Assembly: GCF_026262505.1 (NCBI RefSeq)
Contig: NC_067207.1
Location: 814,252 to 878,251 of the forward strand
Direction of reading: 5' to 3'
Source: Trichomonas vaginalis G3
Taxonomy: Eukaryota; Parabasalia; Trichomonadida; Trichomonadidae
Length of the DNA: 64,000 bases
Under the pieces are notes generated by a model. The model made no database searches. It worked only from the letters and a program-made list of their open reading frames with translations, and was not told the origin of the DNA. Both the position numbers and the translations under genes were made by a program. Numbering within the stretch: position 1 is the first letter of the stretch; the number at the start of each line of letters is the position of its first letter. This document shows positions 46,573 through 55,002 of the stretch, in pieces.

Positions 46573-47388
46573 ATGGATTTCAATTCTGAAGAATTAACAG
46601 ATGTATATAATACCTACATAGATGATATGATTAATGAAGCATTGAGTGATAATAGAAATGCTCTATCTAAGGAAAAATTAATGAAAATTCCATATTCTGA
46701 ATGTTACTTAAATTCAATCACAGCAGCAATTGGTAAACAAAATAAAGGTAAAACATTAACGATATTAAAACAAATTATCATTATTGCTAACACTTCCCCC
46801 TATTCACATGTGTTAATTTATATCAACCGTTCAGGTTCACCTTCAGATGATACATTTGAATCTTTAAAGCATTTAATCAAAATTCCAATTATTTATTTAT
46901 CACAAGAAGAAGCAGAAGATTATTTAAAAAACTTTTTAATGTATAAAGAATTATATAATACAATCAAGAAGCAAGGATTAGAGGATAAAATTATTGATAA
47001 ACAACGGGATGAATTATTTGAAACACTTTCTATTTCAAATTTTGATAGAGAATTTTTGCATTCACTCATTTTTCTAGATGATGCAGTGAAATCAAAACTA
47101 ATAACAAATGAGAAATCATATTTTAATCAGTTATTAACTCAATGTCGACACATTCAGTGTTCATTCTTTATGGCTGTTCAATACTTCAAAGCATTAAGCA
47201 CAAACATTAAATCAAACCTGTCCACCCTTTTCATTTTCAGTGGGTTTAGTCGTCAACAGTTGAACGTTATGCTTTATCAAGTGAATTTACCAATGAGCAT
47301 TAATGAACTTTACACACAATATCAGCAATTAGGTGAACATGGAAAAATAATAGTTGATTTAAATAAAGGAAGTGTTAAATTTGATTAA
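46573..47388 (+). CDS. P1R A32-type genome-packaging ATPase
   Basis: 271 aa, frame whole. Walker A GKQNKGKT at residues 54-61. Walker B LIFLDD at 165-170, followed by the conserved CRHIQCSFFMAVQ segment (190-203) that A32-like ATPases of the FtsK-HerA superfamily carry. These enzymes pump viral DNA into the capsid. It lies 24 bp after the capsid gene, the typical Polinton/PLV morphogenesis block. The start is preceded by TTATTTTTGATTAAATG. Confidence 0.85.
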   Translation: MDFNSEELTDVYNTYIDDMINEALSDNRNALSKEKLMKIPYSECYLNSITAAIGKQNKGKTLTILKQIIIIANTSPYSHVLIYINRSGSPSDDTFESLKHLIKIPIIYLSQEEAEDYLKNFLMYKELYNTIKKQGLEDKIIDKQRDELFETLSISNFDREFLHSLIFLDDAVKSKLITNEKSYFNQLLTQCRHIQCSFFMAVQYFKALSTNIKSNLSTLFIFSGFSRQQLNVMLYQVNLPMSINELYTQYQQLGEHGKIIVDLNKGSVKFD

Positions 47389-47428
47389 CTTTTTATAATT
47401 AATTTTTATTTTTTATTTATAATTAAAC

Positions 47429-48127
47429 ATGACAGAAATAGCAAATCTTCTACAAGTTCCATTAAAACAAGGGACAAACAAAAAGGGTGCATATAATAGA
47501 ACTATGAAAGTTCCAGATGGAATGAAAGAATTAGTTCATATTGTTGCTGGTCTTCAAAAGGATGTTAAACAAATGAGAAACGTTTTAACATTACCAGAAG
47601 CTCAAGCATATGCCAAACGTCATGGTCCAAATTGGGAAGCACATGAAGCAGACATTACAGGACCAAATGGAAAGCCTGATGGTATAAATGAAGTTTTCGT
47701 TACTGATGGTCAAGGTAATATTAAAGTCATAAATGGTTACAAATTAACTGTATCTGATTATCCTAAACGTAAAGCATATAATGAACGTTATCCTATGCAA
47801 TTTGATGAAAATGGAAAAGCTGTTAAACAATACATTGGAGAAGGTGAACATGGTCCAATTAATTCATACCGTCATAATCCATATTCTTATTTCAATGAAG
47901 AATTAAATGCTATTGAAGAGGGACCGGATGGATTACCACGATATTCTAATCAGTTTGATGGTCAATATGCAAATTTGAGACCTGAAATTCCAGCTAAGAA
48001 ATTCTTTAAAGTTGCTTTATTCGATCCAGTGTTCAATGAACAGAAAGAAGCAATGAAAGCAGAATTTAAACCAATTCAAGTGGCAAGAATTTCTTCATCT
48101 TCACTTTCAGAAGCGTTCAAGAATTGA
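47429..48127 (+). CDS. P1R structural-block protein of unknown function
   Basis: 232 aa, frame whole. Charged N-terminus ([20 protein letters not shown]), a short helix ([20 protein letters not shown]), a Gly/Asp-rich middle with [19 protein letters not shown], and a helical C-terminus. It follows the ATPase by 40 bp and carries the P1 upstream motif. No family recognised. Confidence 0.6.
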   Translation: MTEIANLLQVPLKQGTNKKGAYNRTMKVPDGMKELVHIVAGLQKDVKQMRNVLTLPEAQAYAKRHGPNWEAHEADITGPNGKPDGINEVFVTDGQGNIKVINGYKLTVSDYPKRKAYNERYPMQFDENGKAVKQYIGEGEHGPINSYRHNPYSYFNEELNAIEEGPDGLPRYSNQFDGQYANLRPEIPAKKFFKVALFDPVFNEQKEAMKAEFKPIQVARISSSSLSEAFKN

Positions 48128-48327
48128 TAAAGAAACCACTTTATTCTCAACAAGGTTATAACTTTGATTTAATTAAAGAAAGTGATAGACGTAAATTAGA
48201 AAAATCAGATGGTTTTAAGAATGCATGTAATGAAATGATTAAAGATATTGTAAATGATAAAATAAGACTGGAAGAAACTCAAAGCAATATCAATAACATA
48301 ATTGGTGCAGTTACAAAGAAAGTATAA
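48128..48327 (+). CDS. P1R short helical frame after 47429 gene
   Basis: About 66 codons, KKPLYSQQGYNFDLIKES then charged helices. It has no ATG of its own near its beginning and abuts the previous stop, so it may be part of the preceding gene's reading or not a gene. Low certainty. Confidence 0.35.
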
Positions 48328-48411
48328 GCAAACAATGATGAACCTTGGGATATTACCGTAACAACTAAATAAAACTTTAAATATATTTTTCTTTTTTTTA
48401 TTCAATTATAA

Positions 48412-49065
48412 ATGAGAAGACGTTTCACAAGTCAAAAGAACACTAACGCAAAAGCAGAGATTACGGTTGGTTATAACGTAAATGATGATAAATCACGAAT
48501 TATTCAAAATGTTAAAGTTAATGTTAGCCCTGAATTAACTCGTGACTTACCGAAGAATGAGGAGAATGGAGACCCAATCATTTTATCTGAACCCGGTAAA
48601 GAACCCGTTGAAATTCCCACTTATCCAACATACCCCCCGCCTCTTTCATCAAACATTGAGAACCCAGGAATCTACGATTCCAGTCGCAATGCGCCATATA
48701 AAATAGACATTAATTCTGAATTAATGAAAATTTACCGTGATATAATAATTAATAATTATGATTCAATAATAAATTTAATTGACCAATCCGGTTTAATTAT
48801 TTTACCTTATGAATCATTAATTCACATTATCGCCATTCTTTGTGATGTTCAAGATTCAGACGTGAAGATTCAATTTTTCATAGATGATGAGGTTTCATGT
48901 TGCGGAACAGTTGCAAAAATAAATCCTATAAAGGATATTAGCACAATTAAGATATCAAAGAATGGAACAACAACTGAACTACATTTAACTTATAATGATA
49001 TTTATAATAAAATAGTTGATGAATATAAAATATCACTTGAAAAATTCTTTGTTAAGGCCATTTAA
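48412..49065 (+). CDS. P1R protein with Pro-rich linker
   Basis: 217 aa, frame whole. Basic N-terminus (MRRRFTSQKNTNAKAE), a Pro/Tyr-rich linker (IPTYPTYPPPLSS, about residues 72-84), then an alpha/beta C-terminal domain (IIINNYDSIINLIDQSGLII, FFIDDEVSCCG). The layout suggests a virion protein with an exposed linker, but no homologue is recognised. P1 motif TTATTCAATTATAAATG at its start. It overlaps the end of the opposite-strand gene by four bases. Confidence 0.6.
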   Translation: MRRRFTSQKNTNAKAEITVGYNVNDDKSRIIQNVKVNVSPELTRDLPKNEENGDPIILSEPGKEPVEIPTYPTYPPPLSSNIENPGIYDSSRNAPYKIDINSELMKIYRDIIINNYDSIINLIDQSGLIILPYESLIHIIAILCDVQDSDVKIQFFIDDEVSCCGTVAKINPIKDISTIKISKNGTTTELHLTYNDIYNKIVDEYKISLEKFFVKAI

Positions 49066-49292
49066 TATTCAAGCATTAACATTATTGAATAATAATCCTT
49101 TGAATCATAATCAATAATAATTGACCTTTCACCAGTTTCTATCGTTTGTTTTATTTCTTTTTGTTCCCCACTATCTGGATCGGTCATTGTAATTGTTTTT
49201 GTTATAGTATCAGCTTTATCTTTAACTTCAATCTTTTTTCCATCGGGATATTTAAACCAAAATTCCAAAAATTCGATATTGTCAATGTTCAT
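49062..49292 (-). CDS. P1R small beta-rich protein
   Basis: 76 aa, frame whole. Alternating charged and hydrophobic residues (IEFLEFWFKYPDGKKIEV, SIIIDYDSKDYYSIMLML) suggest a small beta fold. Its start overlaps the stop of the upstream minus-strand gene by about 11 bases, so the two are probably co-expressed. Function unknown. Confidence 0.5.
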   Translation of the reverse strand: MNIDNIEFLEFWFKYPDGKKIEVKDKADTITKTITMTDPDSGEQKEIKQTIETGERSIIIDYDSKDYYSIMLMLEY

Positions 49293-49539
49293 ATTTTAAT
49301 CTATCAATTGCATTTTTAATACCATCTGAAAATCTTATGAAATGGTCATTATATGGGTTTGATTGAACTAAATTTGAATGAAGTGAAATATAACCCGATG
49401 ATGAATATGACATTGACTCATATTTTCTGAAAACACTAAAATTTATAACATGAATGAATTTCTTATTCGTTGAATTTATGAATTCTTGAGGTAATCTTAT
49501 TCTAGTTTTATTTATCACTGGAAAATAACGCTTTACCAT
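49282..49539 (-). CDS. P1R small protein, divergent from 49559 gene
   Basis: About 85 aa starting at MVKRYFPVINKTRIRLPQEF. The upstream ATG is rejected because it would lie in the 20-bp divergent promoter gap. Ser/Tyr-rich middle (YESMSYSSSGYISLHSNL). Not recognised. Confidence 0.5.
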   Translation of the reverse strand: MVKRYFPVINKTRIRLPQEFINSTNKKFIHVINFSVFRKYESMSYSSSGYISLHSNLVQSNPYNDHFIRFSDGIKNAIDRLKYEH

Positions 49540-49558
49540 ATTTTTAATCGTAATAAAA

Positions 49559-50179
49559 ATGTCAATTATCAATATTATTTCGAATAATAACTGTGAATTA
49601 AATTTAACAGTTAGCGGAATTTATAATGTTACTCTCGTTTCTGTGAGTGGTAAATTTAATCCCATTCTTTTAGACCCTTCAGATTATATATCATTTATTA
49701 AAGATGACCATGAAAAAACGTATGATATGTATATAAATAATGTGATAACAAAATGGGATATTAACACGATTTTAAGTTATTTAAATGAATCATTTATCGG
49801 ATGGTATGAAGAAAATTTTAAATCAAAACCCGATAAACTTTTTGAACTTGATGAAATAAATAACCTTATTAAATTCCCGCTGAAAATTAAATTTTGTACT
49901 CCTCATCTTCGTTCATTGTTGGGAATATTAAATTTTGAAAAAGATGTTGGGGATGTTTTGTATTCTGACACTGGTTCCAATTTCATTTTAATCAAATGTG
50001 ATAAAGTTAATACCCCAATGAGATTTTCACATCAAACATTAGACCCTAACTCTTACCCATCAATACAAAACATTTTATCCATCAACTTAAACACATTTTC
50101 TTTATCATATCCGTTTCAATTATCGGGAATTCATTTATTCTTCATTCAAAAGATTTATCAAATATTAAATTTAGAATAA
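49559..50179 (+). CDS. P1R possible penton-like minor capsid protein
   Basis: 206 aa, frame whole. The beta-rich first part (ELNLTVSGIYNVTLVSVSG) and the segment KIKFCTPHLRSLLGILNFEK recall Polinton/PLV penton proteins, which often carry a 'P-x-L-a-x-L-L-G-F' segment in the second half. The likeness is by eye and weak. Shares its upstream region with the divergent minus-strand pair. Confidence 0.4.
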   Translation: MSIINIISNNNCELNLTVSGIYNVTLVSVSGKFNPILLDPSDYISFIKDDHEKTYDMYINNVITKWDINTILSYLNESFIGWYEENFKSKPDKLFELDEINNLIKFPLKIKFCTPHLRSLLGILNFEKDVGDVLYSDTGSNFILIKCDKVNTPMRFSHQTLDPNSYPSIQNILSINLNTFSLSYPFQLSGIHLFFIQKIYQILNLE

Positions 50180-50291
50180 CCGACCTATTTGATTGTGATT
50201 TAGAATTCATGAATGAAATATTATGGCAATTTCAAATAGAAAAAATAGGTGATGAGATAACAGATTAAATATTTATTTTTTAATCATAATA
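50180..50291. other. Short intergenic stretch of P1R
   Basis: Continues in a frame resembling a tail of the preceding gene (RITDLFDCDLEF) before an AT-rich P1-type upstream motif, TTTTTTAATCATAATAAATG. Confidence 0.4.
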
Positions 50292-50350
50292 AATGATTAA
50301 ACAACAGCAACCACAGCAACTTAAGGCACAGACCATTACATACGCCAGTT
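50292..50350 (+). pseudogene. P1R gene cut at the P2 boundary
   Basis: MIKQQQPQQLKAQTITYA follows a full P1 upstream motif, then meaning is lost where the base composition changes at about 50350. This is the point where P2 is thought to have inserted. Confidence 0.45.
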
Positions 50351-50471
50351 AGTATGGTTATCTTGGGTACTGAGGCACTGCGTTTCTCCGTACGCAATAC
50401 TTGTGAATTTGACACTTTACGAAACCGTTAACGTATATTTTACAACACAAAACGACAACACTCACTTAACC
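50351..50471. other. Candidate P2 left terminal sequence
   Basis: GC-richer than its surroundings, with no gene. Polinton TIRs commonly start with AG, as this stretch would. The partner TIR lies, if it exists, right of the window. Confidence 0.35.
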
Positions 50472-50902
50472 TTAAATATTTACAAAGCCGCCAACCACTT
50501 CACTAACGAGCTCACCAACATTTTCGCTAACGACTTCACTAATGAAAAAATAAACGTTCTCACTAACGTTCCCACTAATGTTCTCATTTACAAAAGTATT
50601 GCAGCGCTTCCATTGCTGTGCTTCACATAACAGCTCATAATCTTCTGACTCACTTTCTTCTTCATATAGGTCAAAATCACTGTCATAGTTTATACCTGTA
50701 AGTTTTGACAAAGCTAATGAAACACGTTTACCATTTGTATCTATTGCTTTTATATATCTCCCATTATGTTGTTGTCGTAAACGCTCAAACTAACTTTACC
50801 CTTTCTCCCTCGTATCTGATAGAATGTATTTTCACGAGGAACGAAGAACAAATTCTTGAACTCATGACCGTTGTAGTTTGTTATCTCAATAGTTTTCGTC
50901 AT
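50472..50902 (-). pseudogene. P2 hypothetical protein (broken)
   Basis: Starts MTKTIEITNYNGHEFKNLFF after GTTTATTTTTATATAAATG. An acidic stretch (DLYEEESESEDYE) and a Val/Ser/Asn-rich tail of repeated 'VSENV' type units follow. Not recognised. About one break. Confidence 0.45.
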
Positions 50903-50961
50903 TTATATAAAAATAAACTTAAAAATTAATGATATCACCACCCTCACACGTATGAAAACAT

Positions 50962-51021
50962 CCAAAAATAAATTTAGGTGAAGTGGTGAATCTCACCTCT
51001 TTTTTCACCTTTTTTTCACCC
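50962..51021 (-). repeat. GGTGA palindrome module, copy 1
   Basis: AGGTGAAGTGGTGAATCTCACC followed by two TTTTTCACC words and preceded by CCAAAAATAAATTT. It lies just downstream of the minus-strand gene ending at 51038. Related modules are at 59493, 61278, 61507, 62654 and 63216. Confidence 0.8.
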
Positions 51022-51037
51022 ACTTGAATTCATTGCT

Positions 51038-51274
51038 TTATAACTCTCTTCCTTTCTCCAACTCTTCTAACTTCTTCTTAAGTTCAGCAATGTTGTCCTC
51101 ATGAAGTTTAATCTTCCTTAATATACCTTCTCTATCTAATGGTTGCTTTATCTTTCTAAACTGAACTCTACCATCCTTCATAGTATGAACGTAAAAACCT
51201 TCTGGAACCGCTCCTGATTTAATGTATTCTACCAAAAACTTTTGTTTCATTGCTTCAGTGACTTTAGTCGTCAT
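51038..51274 (-). CDS. P2 small coiled-coil protein
   Basis: About 78 aa from MTTKVTEAMKQKFLVEYIKS. The middle GFYVHTMKDGRVQFRKI could be a small beta hairpin, and the end IAELKKKLEELEKG is a coiled coil. It has the P2 upstream motif AAAAAATAACGTTATTTTT about 35-50 bases before its start. Frame whole. Function unknown. Confidence 0.55.
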   Translation of the reverse strand: MTTKVTEAMKQKFLVEYIKSGAVPEGFYVHTMKDGRVQFRKIKQPLDREGILRKIKLHEDNIAELKKKLEELEKGREL

Positions 51275-51305
51275 TTCAATCAAATAAAAATTTTAATATT
51301 AAATA

Positions 51306-51324
51306 AAAATAACGTTATTTTTTC
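51306..51324 (-). promoter_or_regulatory. P2 promoter-like motif, copy 1
   Basis: On the minus strand GAAAAAATAACGTTATTTTT, followed by T-rich sequence to the ATG of the 51274 gene. It matches motifs before the KilA-N gene and the 61683 gene. Confidence 0.5.
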
Positions 51325-51326
51325 AG

Positions 51327-51762
51327 TAAGGAAACGCAGGAGTTTTACGATTTATTTGAGGAGTAGGTTCTGGTTTAAATGTTGGAGTCGGTTTAGGAGT
51401 TGACTTTTGAACAGGAGTTTGTACTTTCATAGGTTCAGGAGTCATTGAAGGTGTTGTTGTGATGGTGTCGGAGTTTGTTTAACTTCAGCTACTTCAGTAT
51501 TATTTACAACATTTGCTTTATTTCTTTTCAACATCATAACTGCTCCTGCTGTAGCTAGCAAACCTAGTGGGAGACCATATTTTATATAAGGACTTGACCA
51601 AATGCTATTTTTGACAGGAGCTGGTGGAACACCTAACCTTGGTGAGACTGCTCTTTGCCATTGTGCAGCTCGTAAGAAATATTCAATAGGTGCTCCATAA
51701 TCGTTTGGTAAAGTTTGTTTCATAGATGGTGAAGGTTCACGAGAGCTTGATGAAGAACTCAT
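51327..51762 (-). pseudogene. P2 single-pass membrane protein with Pro/Thr tail (broken)
   Basis: Starts MSSSSSSREPSPSMKQTLPN. IKYGLPLGLLATAGAVMML (about residues 64-82) is a likely membrane segment, followed by KRNK and a Pro/Thr/Lys-rich tail down to the final stop. About one break. It sits between capsid and small genes, so a virion membrane or minor capsid role is possible. Confidence 0.5.
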
Positions 51763-51857
51763 TTATAAGCTTTAAAAATAAACGTTCATCCTTTATTCCT
51801 CACTGTCGTCCGTGGCTAAGTTATAGTCATCAAGTCTTATTATTGGTATGTTGACTG

Positions 51858-53375
51858 TCACTTGTATGCAAAGCAACAATCCCTCATAAATCCAATAAGT
51901 GGCTTTGGTACGTTTTCAGTTGCTAGTTCAATAGGTCCTTTAACAGACAATTTGTATGTTATTGGAGCAGTAGATGTTTGACCTTGCTGGAAGCAAAAGT
52001 CCACTTCTGTTGGAAAACCACATAAGAAATGTGTGTTGTCATAGCTATCCCATTTATGTTCCACACTACCATCATCCACCAATGACCTCATAACATCTTC
52101 ATTAAATCCTATCATATCATTGTTTGTATTGCAAGCGTTCGCAACCATTTCATAAAATACAGGTCCATATGATTTTTCAGGTTCTGCAGGCATATTTCCA
52201 TAAGCTCCCATGGAAAGCTGAAGATATTTAAACTTAGGGTTCTCAAAATTAACATAATAGTTGTCTTTCTTTCTAAATAGTGCCCAAATACTTTTAACAT
52301 TAATAGGCGTATAAGCTGCTGTAAATGTTGCACTTGAACTATCTGTATTTTTGAGAATGAACCGTCCATAGGAATCCAATCCATAACTTTAACAGGAAAA
52401 CATAAAGCCTCGTTTGTATAATGTTCTACAAGTTCTGTATAAATGTTAGGGTCTAAAGAGAATGACTTTGGATGAATGAAACATTCATTAAAATCCATCT
52501 TTGTTCGAAATAGTTGCTGGTTTACAGTTGTAATAGTAACTGTTCCACTAGCTTCTACTGCCTTCGTTATCATAGTGAATGGTTCATTCCATGGAACAAA
52601 TTTATTTGTCGGTGGATTTGAATCTGAAGCAAATGCAACTTTAAGAGTTGGATTGAAAGCAATGATATCATTTACAGATATAGATGTGCATTGTAAGGCG
52701 TCGCTACTGAACTTTACTTTAAGCTGAATGTTTCCTGCAAAAGCTGGAATAAATCGAATAGCTTCTAATGGAAGGAATCTTCTAACAGGAATTCTTAAAC
52801 GAAGCTTAAAATCAAATGATTTTCCTGCTGTAATTGGACCACTAACAATTTGTCCTGTTCTGCATGTTCCCGAATGACTCCATACATCTTCATGTCGAGT
52901 CTTTGAGAAAACATCTACTTTCTTTATTTGTTCGGTAGTTTGTGAGTTTGAAGTTATATATGCTTCTTCTCTTGCGTTGTCTTGAGAATATACGATACGA
53001 CCATTTGCAAGGATTTGATATCCAGCAACTGCATAGAAAGCGTCATCGAAACCAATCCAAAATCCTGGTGGGTTTGTTTTATTGGAACCTGAACCAATTT
53101 CTTTATCTACAATAAATTGACCTTCCATTTTATACGTAATGAATGTATTGTAAAGGTCCAACATATTTTCACCAGGAGGTGAGAGATTGAATGTTACCCA
53201 TGTGTTATCTTTAGCAGTTCCAGGTTGTGATGGAATCTTTGCGTCAGAATATTTTCTATTAGTGTCACCAATTTGAACTGCATTGTCTATGATATCGAAA
53301 TATGAGCGAATCTGATGAATATGCTCTGCTGGAGTAAATTCGTTTACTGTTCGTTCTGCATGTATTTACTTCAGA
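51858..53375 (-). pseudogene. P2 major-capsid-like protein gene (broken)
   Basis: A long beta-rich gene: GFWIGFDDAFYAVAGYQILA, LRLRIPVRRFLPLEAIRFIP and FAGNIQLKVKFSSDALQCT are typical of jelly-roll capsid proteins, including the conserved 'IPLr..p.e..R..Pl..g...l.l.f' pattern seen in Polinton double-jelly-roll capsids. Total about 500 codons, the expected size. The sequence is unlike the P1 capsid. About two breaks. Confidence 0.65.
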
Positions 53376-53388
53376 TAAAAATATCTAT

Positions 53389-53822
53389 TTACTTCATTAT
53401 TCTCACTCTTCTTCTTGGCATTCGTGGTGGAAGTTGTTTCTTGACATTTTCAATGAACTGTACATTCTCTTTTGTCTCAACTTCTTTCACTGGCGGGTCA
53501 GGGTTCTTTGACTCGGTTTGTTTTTCAATGAAATTCACGAACTTTGCAATAAGCTCTTGGTTCGTTATTGAAAGAACATCTGGCTTCTTTTCTTCTTGTT
53601 CTATTGACTTTTCAGTTTGAACAGAAGGTTTTATATGGGCTTCGTGGACTTCACCCTTGCCATGCACCTTAATGTTGTCGCTCTCTGCATTCGCTAATGG
53701 AACCTTTCTTTTTCTTACATATATTTTACCATCTTTACTCTGACTTACGTAATAGAAAGGATGTTGTATTCCTCTGCGTCATTTAATATAATAGACTCTC
53801 GCTCTGATTTTGACAAGCTCAT
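53389..53822 (-). pseudogene. P2 charged protein upstream of the capsid (broken)
   Basis: Rich in Glu, Lys and Pro (QTEKSIEQEEKKPDVLS, KNPDPPVKEVETKENVQF) with a basic end MPRRRVRIMK. Probably disordered. It could be a scaffold or minor virion protein by position. About two breaks. Divergent from the gene at 53868. Confidence 0.45.
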
Positions 53823-53867
53823 TTTACATCGGTTAAAGTTTTAATTTAGTTTTTTATCTACAGTCAA

Positions 53868-54209
53868 ATGACTCAGACAAGCCCTACGGACAAGACCCAA
53901 GGGGTCATAGATGTTGAAGCATTGAAGAAAGAAATTCGCGAGCAAATTTTATCCGAACTGAAGGAACAAAAACAAGAACAAAAGCCAGAGAGACCAAAGA
54001 GAAAACTTAGTGAAAAACAACTAGCTGCATTAGCTGCTGGAAGACAAAGAACCCACGTTTGCTGGCAAAGAAAGCTAGAGAAAGCGAAGCAAAAAGCAAA
54101 GAAGCTGAAGCAAAGAAAGAGTAAATGGTTTATTTTTATCCGAACTAAATGTATAGACAAATACCTTTATCTGTTGCGTTCAGTAGTGAAAACCCTGACG
54201 TCAAAATAA
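53868..54209 (+). pseudogene. P2 basic coiled-coil (core-like) protein
   Basis: Starts MTQTSPTDKTQGVIDVEALK. Helical EIREQILSELKEQKQEQK is followed by RPKRKLSEKQLAALAAGRQR and a Lys/Ala-rich end, the composition of DNA-condensing core proteins in Polinton-like and adeno-like viruses. A GACCC-AAG-GGGTC hairpin lies in its coding sequence (53894-53906). The end overlaps the next gene's start; perhaps one break. Confidence 0.5.
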
Positions 54210-55002
54210 AGGGGAACAGAGTAACGTTTAAGTTTCCAACAGACTGGATTGTGAACATAAATGAAGAGAAGTACATTGGCATAACATCTATGTATATAAC
54301 ACGTGCTTTCAGAAAGGTTGACTTTATACTTCAAGTCGAGATAGAAAATGACGAACAGTCTTTAAGCGCCCAAAACATTCACATATACAAATACTTTAAA
54401 GACGATACAACATTGTTGCAATGTATGATTTCATTTAATGAGATGTTCGAGAAAAAGTTCAACATTGAAGTACAAACTTTACAGCCTTTACGTGAGTTTC
54501 TTGCACAACTGAAGAAGAAGGTAGTCAGCCACAACTTATAGACTTTCATTATGAATTTAATGAAAATGAAGATGGAACTCATGACTGTCAATTCATTGTA
54601 TTCTCACCATTCAATGAAGTCGCTAAAGAGAAAAAAATCCATTACGTATAAGATTTCAAATCTCCGAACCAAGTGATGATTTTAAGAATGTTTTCAATTA
54701 TGATGCAATGCTTCCGAGGAAAAATGAATTTTCAAAGATTGTAACACCTGGCATTTGGGATAGAAAGCAAGCAATATTTATTCTAATAAGCCAAAGGCGT
54801 TGAAAATGAGTTCATTGGTCATACAAGAACTTCACCACTTCCTAACCCTAAATACTATAAATTAACTGGCTTCAATCGTGAGTTTTGGATAGACATGTTC
54901 TCCACTCATGACCATAAATGTCCAGTGTTCTTGCCTCCAGACCATAAGGACTGTCTCTACATTGAAGCACAACTCTTAAACTCTACCATCGCAGTATTGT
55001 AA
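54149..55002 (+). pseudogene. P2 possible penton-like minor capsid gene (broken)
   Basis: Opens MYRQIPLSVAFSSENPDVKI, then VTFKFPTDWIVNINEEKYIG. This resembles the start of Polinton penton-type proteins, which begin with a strand followed by 'F.LP..I.L...y.VgLt.i'. The remainder continues to a stop near 55002 with about three breaks. Start preceded by GGTTTATTTTTATCCGAAC. Confidence 0.4.

Larger units (their letters stand above)
38310..50350 (+). mobile_element. P1R: right copy of Polinton-like element P1 (fossil, partly whole genes)
   Basis: Gene order from its left end: FxxEDCELL gene, MSGSRF gene, coiled-coil gene (split by M2), two convergent amphipathic mini-proteins, capsid, A32-type ATPase, then six genes of unknown or tentative role. 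Capsid plus packaging ATPase places it among Polintons and Polinton-like viruses. No polymerase or integrase is seen before it is cut, apparently by P2, near 50350. Most frames right of 44.3 kb are open with only one or two breaks, so it looks young. Confidence 0.7.
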
